DNA of 64,000 nt from Saccharicrinis sp050296935 (GTDB lineage: Bacteria; Bacteroidota; Bacteroidia; Bacteroidales; Marinilabiliaceae). Within the stretch, counting starts at the first letter, position 1, and every line of letters begins with the position of its first letter. Positions 62,659-64,000 of this stretch are shown here, in pieces. Where the stretch lies: positions 1 through 64,000 of the forward strand of contig JBNKRV010000248.1 in assembly GCA_050296935.1 (NCBI GenBank), read 5' to 3'. The position numbers and the translations under genes are program-made. The notes under the pieces are model-generated. The model did not search any database. It was given only the letters and a program-made list of their open reading frames with translations, and was not told where the DNA came from.

Positions 62659-63570
62659 ATGAAACAACATATTATTACCATTATAATCATTCTTATTTGT
62701 TATTCATCTGCTCATTCTCAAAAAGAAGTGGTGATGAGCCAATACATGTATAACAAATACAGTATAAACCCTGCTTTTGGGGGCTCACATGATGTATTAT
62801 CGGTATTTGGTTCCTACCGCAAGCAATGGATGGGTTTTGAGAATTCACCTACCGGAGCATTTTTCACTGCACACACTCCTTTAAAAAATGAAAAAATAGC
62901 GCTTGGTTTACAATTCTTCAATGAGAGTTACGCCATTACCCAAAACACAGGATTTAATATATCTTATACTTACAGATTGACTCTTGATAATAATTCAACA
63001 TTAGCCATGGGTATTTCAGGAGGATTAGTAAATTATTCATCCAACTGGAATGAAGTTAGATTAGTTGATCCTGACCCAGGAGTATTTAGCTCCATAGAAC
63101 AATCCTCCGCTCCCTGGATAGGATTTGGAACTGCCATTTATAATCAAAAATATTTTGCCGGAATTTCAGTTCCCTCACTTATGTACCATGACGAATATGT
63201 GACAGGAGAAAATTCGATGGACTTTAATAAAATAGATTATCTGATTACGGGTGGCTATTTATTTGATATATCTGATAATATAGCCATTCAATCATCTGCT
63301 TTATTAAGGCTCAACATGAATAATGAAACATATCTGGATATTAGCGCAACAACCATTCTGTTAAATTCTTTATTAATAGGTTCTTCTTATAGAACGACTA
63401 AAGAAATTATTGCAATTGTCGGATATCAGGTTACTCCCCAATTCAGGTTTACTTATAGTTTAGACTATAACATTGATCCGATTGGATCCTACAATAATGG
63501 AACTCATGAAGTTTCATTGCAATTTGATTTTGGATATAAAATTAATTCTCCAAACCCAAAATTCTTCTAG
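62659..63570 (+). CDS. PorP/SprF-family type IX secretion membrane protein
   Basis: The 303-residue precursor has a signal peptide (about 1-20) and the family start SQYMYNKYSINPAFGGSHD, then YRKQWMGFENSPTGAFFTAHTPL, followed by beta-strand-rich sequence typical of a 14-stranded outer membrane barrel. SprF-type proteins are needed for secretion or surface attachment of the type B substrate encoded next to them, here the 60420 gene. Length is normal and it ends in an aromatic residue (PKFF). Confidence 0.92.
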   Translation: MKQHIITIIIILICYSSAHSQKEVVMSQYMYNKYSINPAFGGSHDVLSVFGSYRKQWMGFENSPTGAFFTAHTPLKNEKIALGLQFFNESYAITQNTGFNISYTYRLTLDNNSTLAMGISGGLVNYSSNWNEVRLVDPDPGVFSSIEQSSAPWIGFGTAIYNQKYFAGISVPSLMYHDEYVTGENSMDFNKIDYLITGGYLFDISDNIAIQSSALLRLNMNNETYLDISATTILLNSLLIGSSYRTTKEIIAIVGYQVTPQFRFTYSLDYNIDPIGSYNNGTHEVSLQFDFGYKINSPNPKFF

Positions 63571-63573
63571 TCC

Positions 63574-64000
63574 ATGAAAACTAAGTCACATACACTAATA
63601 CTTATTTGCCTATTAATAATGGCCTCTTATATTGAAGGCCATTGTCAATCGATTATAGTTGAACCCATTCCTAACAACAGCGCATTAAAAAACGACTTTG
63701 CACCCTATGTTAAAGATTCCGTACTTTACTTTTCAAGTAACAGAAAACATGAACTGATAAAAACATATTTAGATCAGAATAATGAAGAACTTTATCGCTT
63801 ATATAAAGCACAGTTGAAGAGCAATGATGATTATGGTAAAGAACAGGCTTTAGTTTCAGACAGGCTTAGTAAGCTTAACACAGCTACAATTTGTTACAGT
63901 CAGGATGGAAGTAAAATTTTCATCACTCAAAATGAATACACAACTTTGAACAAAAGCAAAGGAAGAGAAAACTTATTGGGGATATTTATTATAGAAAACA
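63574..64000 (+). CDS. Partial envelope protein, probable PD40/OmpA partner of PorP/SprF
   Basis: An open frame starts at the ATG at 63574, three bases after the PorP/SprF stop, and runs off the window (142 residues visible). It has a signal peptide (about 1-25, ending CQS). The visible mature part (APYVKDSVLYFSSNRKHELIK, then TATICYSQDGSKIFITQNEY) has the DSVLYFSSNR and DGSKIFIT strands of PD40 propellers. In this position Bacteroidota usually encode an OmpA-family PD40 protein acting with SprF. The C-terminal domain is not visible, so that is expectation from gene order. Confidence 0.75.
   Translation, partial: MKTKSHTLILICLLIMASYIEGHCQSIIVEPIPNNSALKNDFAPYVKDSVLYFSSNRKHELIKTYLDQNNEELYRLYKAQLKSNDDYGKEQALVSDRLSKLNTATICYSQDGSKIFITQNEYTTLNKSKGRENLLGIFIIEN

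Noticed and set aside
1..64000. tRNA genes, CRISPR arrays, prophage, intact IS or defence systems
   Set aside because: No T-loop signatures with cloverleaf pairing, no regularly spaced repeats, and no recognisable transposase, integrase or defence genes were seen, apart from the doubtful 11 residues at the left edge.

Overview
The window is AT-rich chromosomal DNA from a member of the Bacteroidota. It carries a gliding/T9SS type B C-terminal domain protein next to a PorP/SprF protein, three proteins with SPOR or SPOR-like ends, DUF4369/TlpA-like lipoproteins, and several upstream regions with the Bacteroidota promoter pattern (TTG, about 20 bp, TAnnTTTG). A free-living marine or sediment relative of the Marinilabiliales/Bacteroidales fits the gene set, but that placement is inference. 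Most of the window is ordinary core genome. No tRNA, rRNA, CRISPR array, prophage or intact insertion sequence was seen.

Layout. 0-3.4 kb: a clipped gene, a SPOR-like membrane protein, a Nudix hydrolase head-to-head with pyrE, an SRPBCC protein and birA. 3.5-8.2 kb: rsfS, ftsH, a LUD-domain protein, cdsA and psd, covering ribosome silencing, membrane proteolysis and phospholipid synthesis. 8.3-12.7 kb (minus strand): a membrane glycosyltransferase, an HU/SPOR protein and two tandem YbhN-type membrane proteins. 13.1-17.8 kb: rsmA, mgtE, priA. 18.2-24.5 kb (minus): the DUF58, MoxR, DUF4350, DUF4129, membrane protein, SpoIIM cluster, with an RDD protein divergent from it. 25.4-27.8 kb: two tandem thioredoxin-fold lipoproteins without the CxxC pair. 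28.1-31.5 kb: lpxH, a FabH-like synthase, rmuC. 31.6-38.6 kb (minus): a small secreted unknown, then gltD and gltB. 39.8-42.2 kb: a Gcw_chp-type porin, glnK and amtB. With gltBD this forms a nitrogen-assimilation region covering ammonium uptake, P-II signalling and GOGAT. 42.6-50.5 kb: MarC, RNase H, a TPR/LytS-type kinase, a tiny Cys/Lys-rich secreted peptide, a two-component system and a TPR/PD40 protein. 51.3-64 kb: an NCS2 permease, an SLC12-like transporter, a GT-C glycosyltransferase, a methyltransferase/GT2 fusion, coaD, a thioredoxin-fold protein and a T9SS-associated cluster that runs off the right edge.

The most interesting parts are not the core genes. (1) A 264-bp element with terminal inverted repeats occurs twice in opposite orientation (17.8 and 50.6 kb). 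The first copy sits inside a second, about 410-bp, element that appears to have inserted exactly between the stop codons of priA and the DUF58 gene. (2) The Cys-rich peptide gene is divergent from a histidine kinase/response regulator pair whose sensor domain is itself Cys-rich. Between them lie four direct repeats at 10-11 bp spacing, which look like an OmpR-family operator. (3) A roughly 150-nt structured RNA closed by a perfect 16-bp stem ending in a U-tract lies between the porin and glnK. (4) A terminator-like hairpin lies in the leader of the NCS2 permease gene, suggesting attenuation. (5) A second structured, about 100-bp repeat family lies just downstream of two minus-strand genes.
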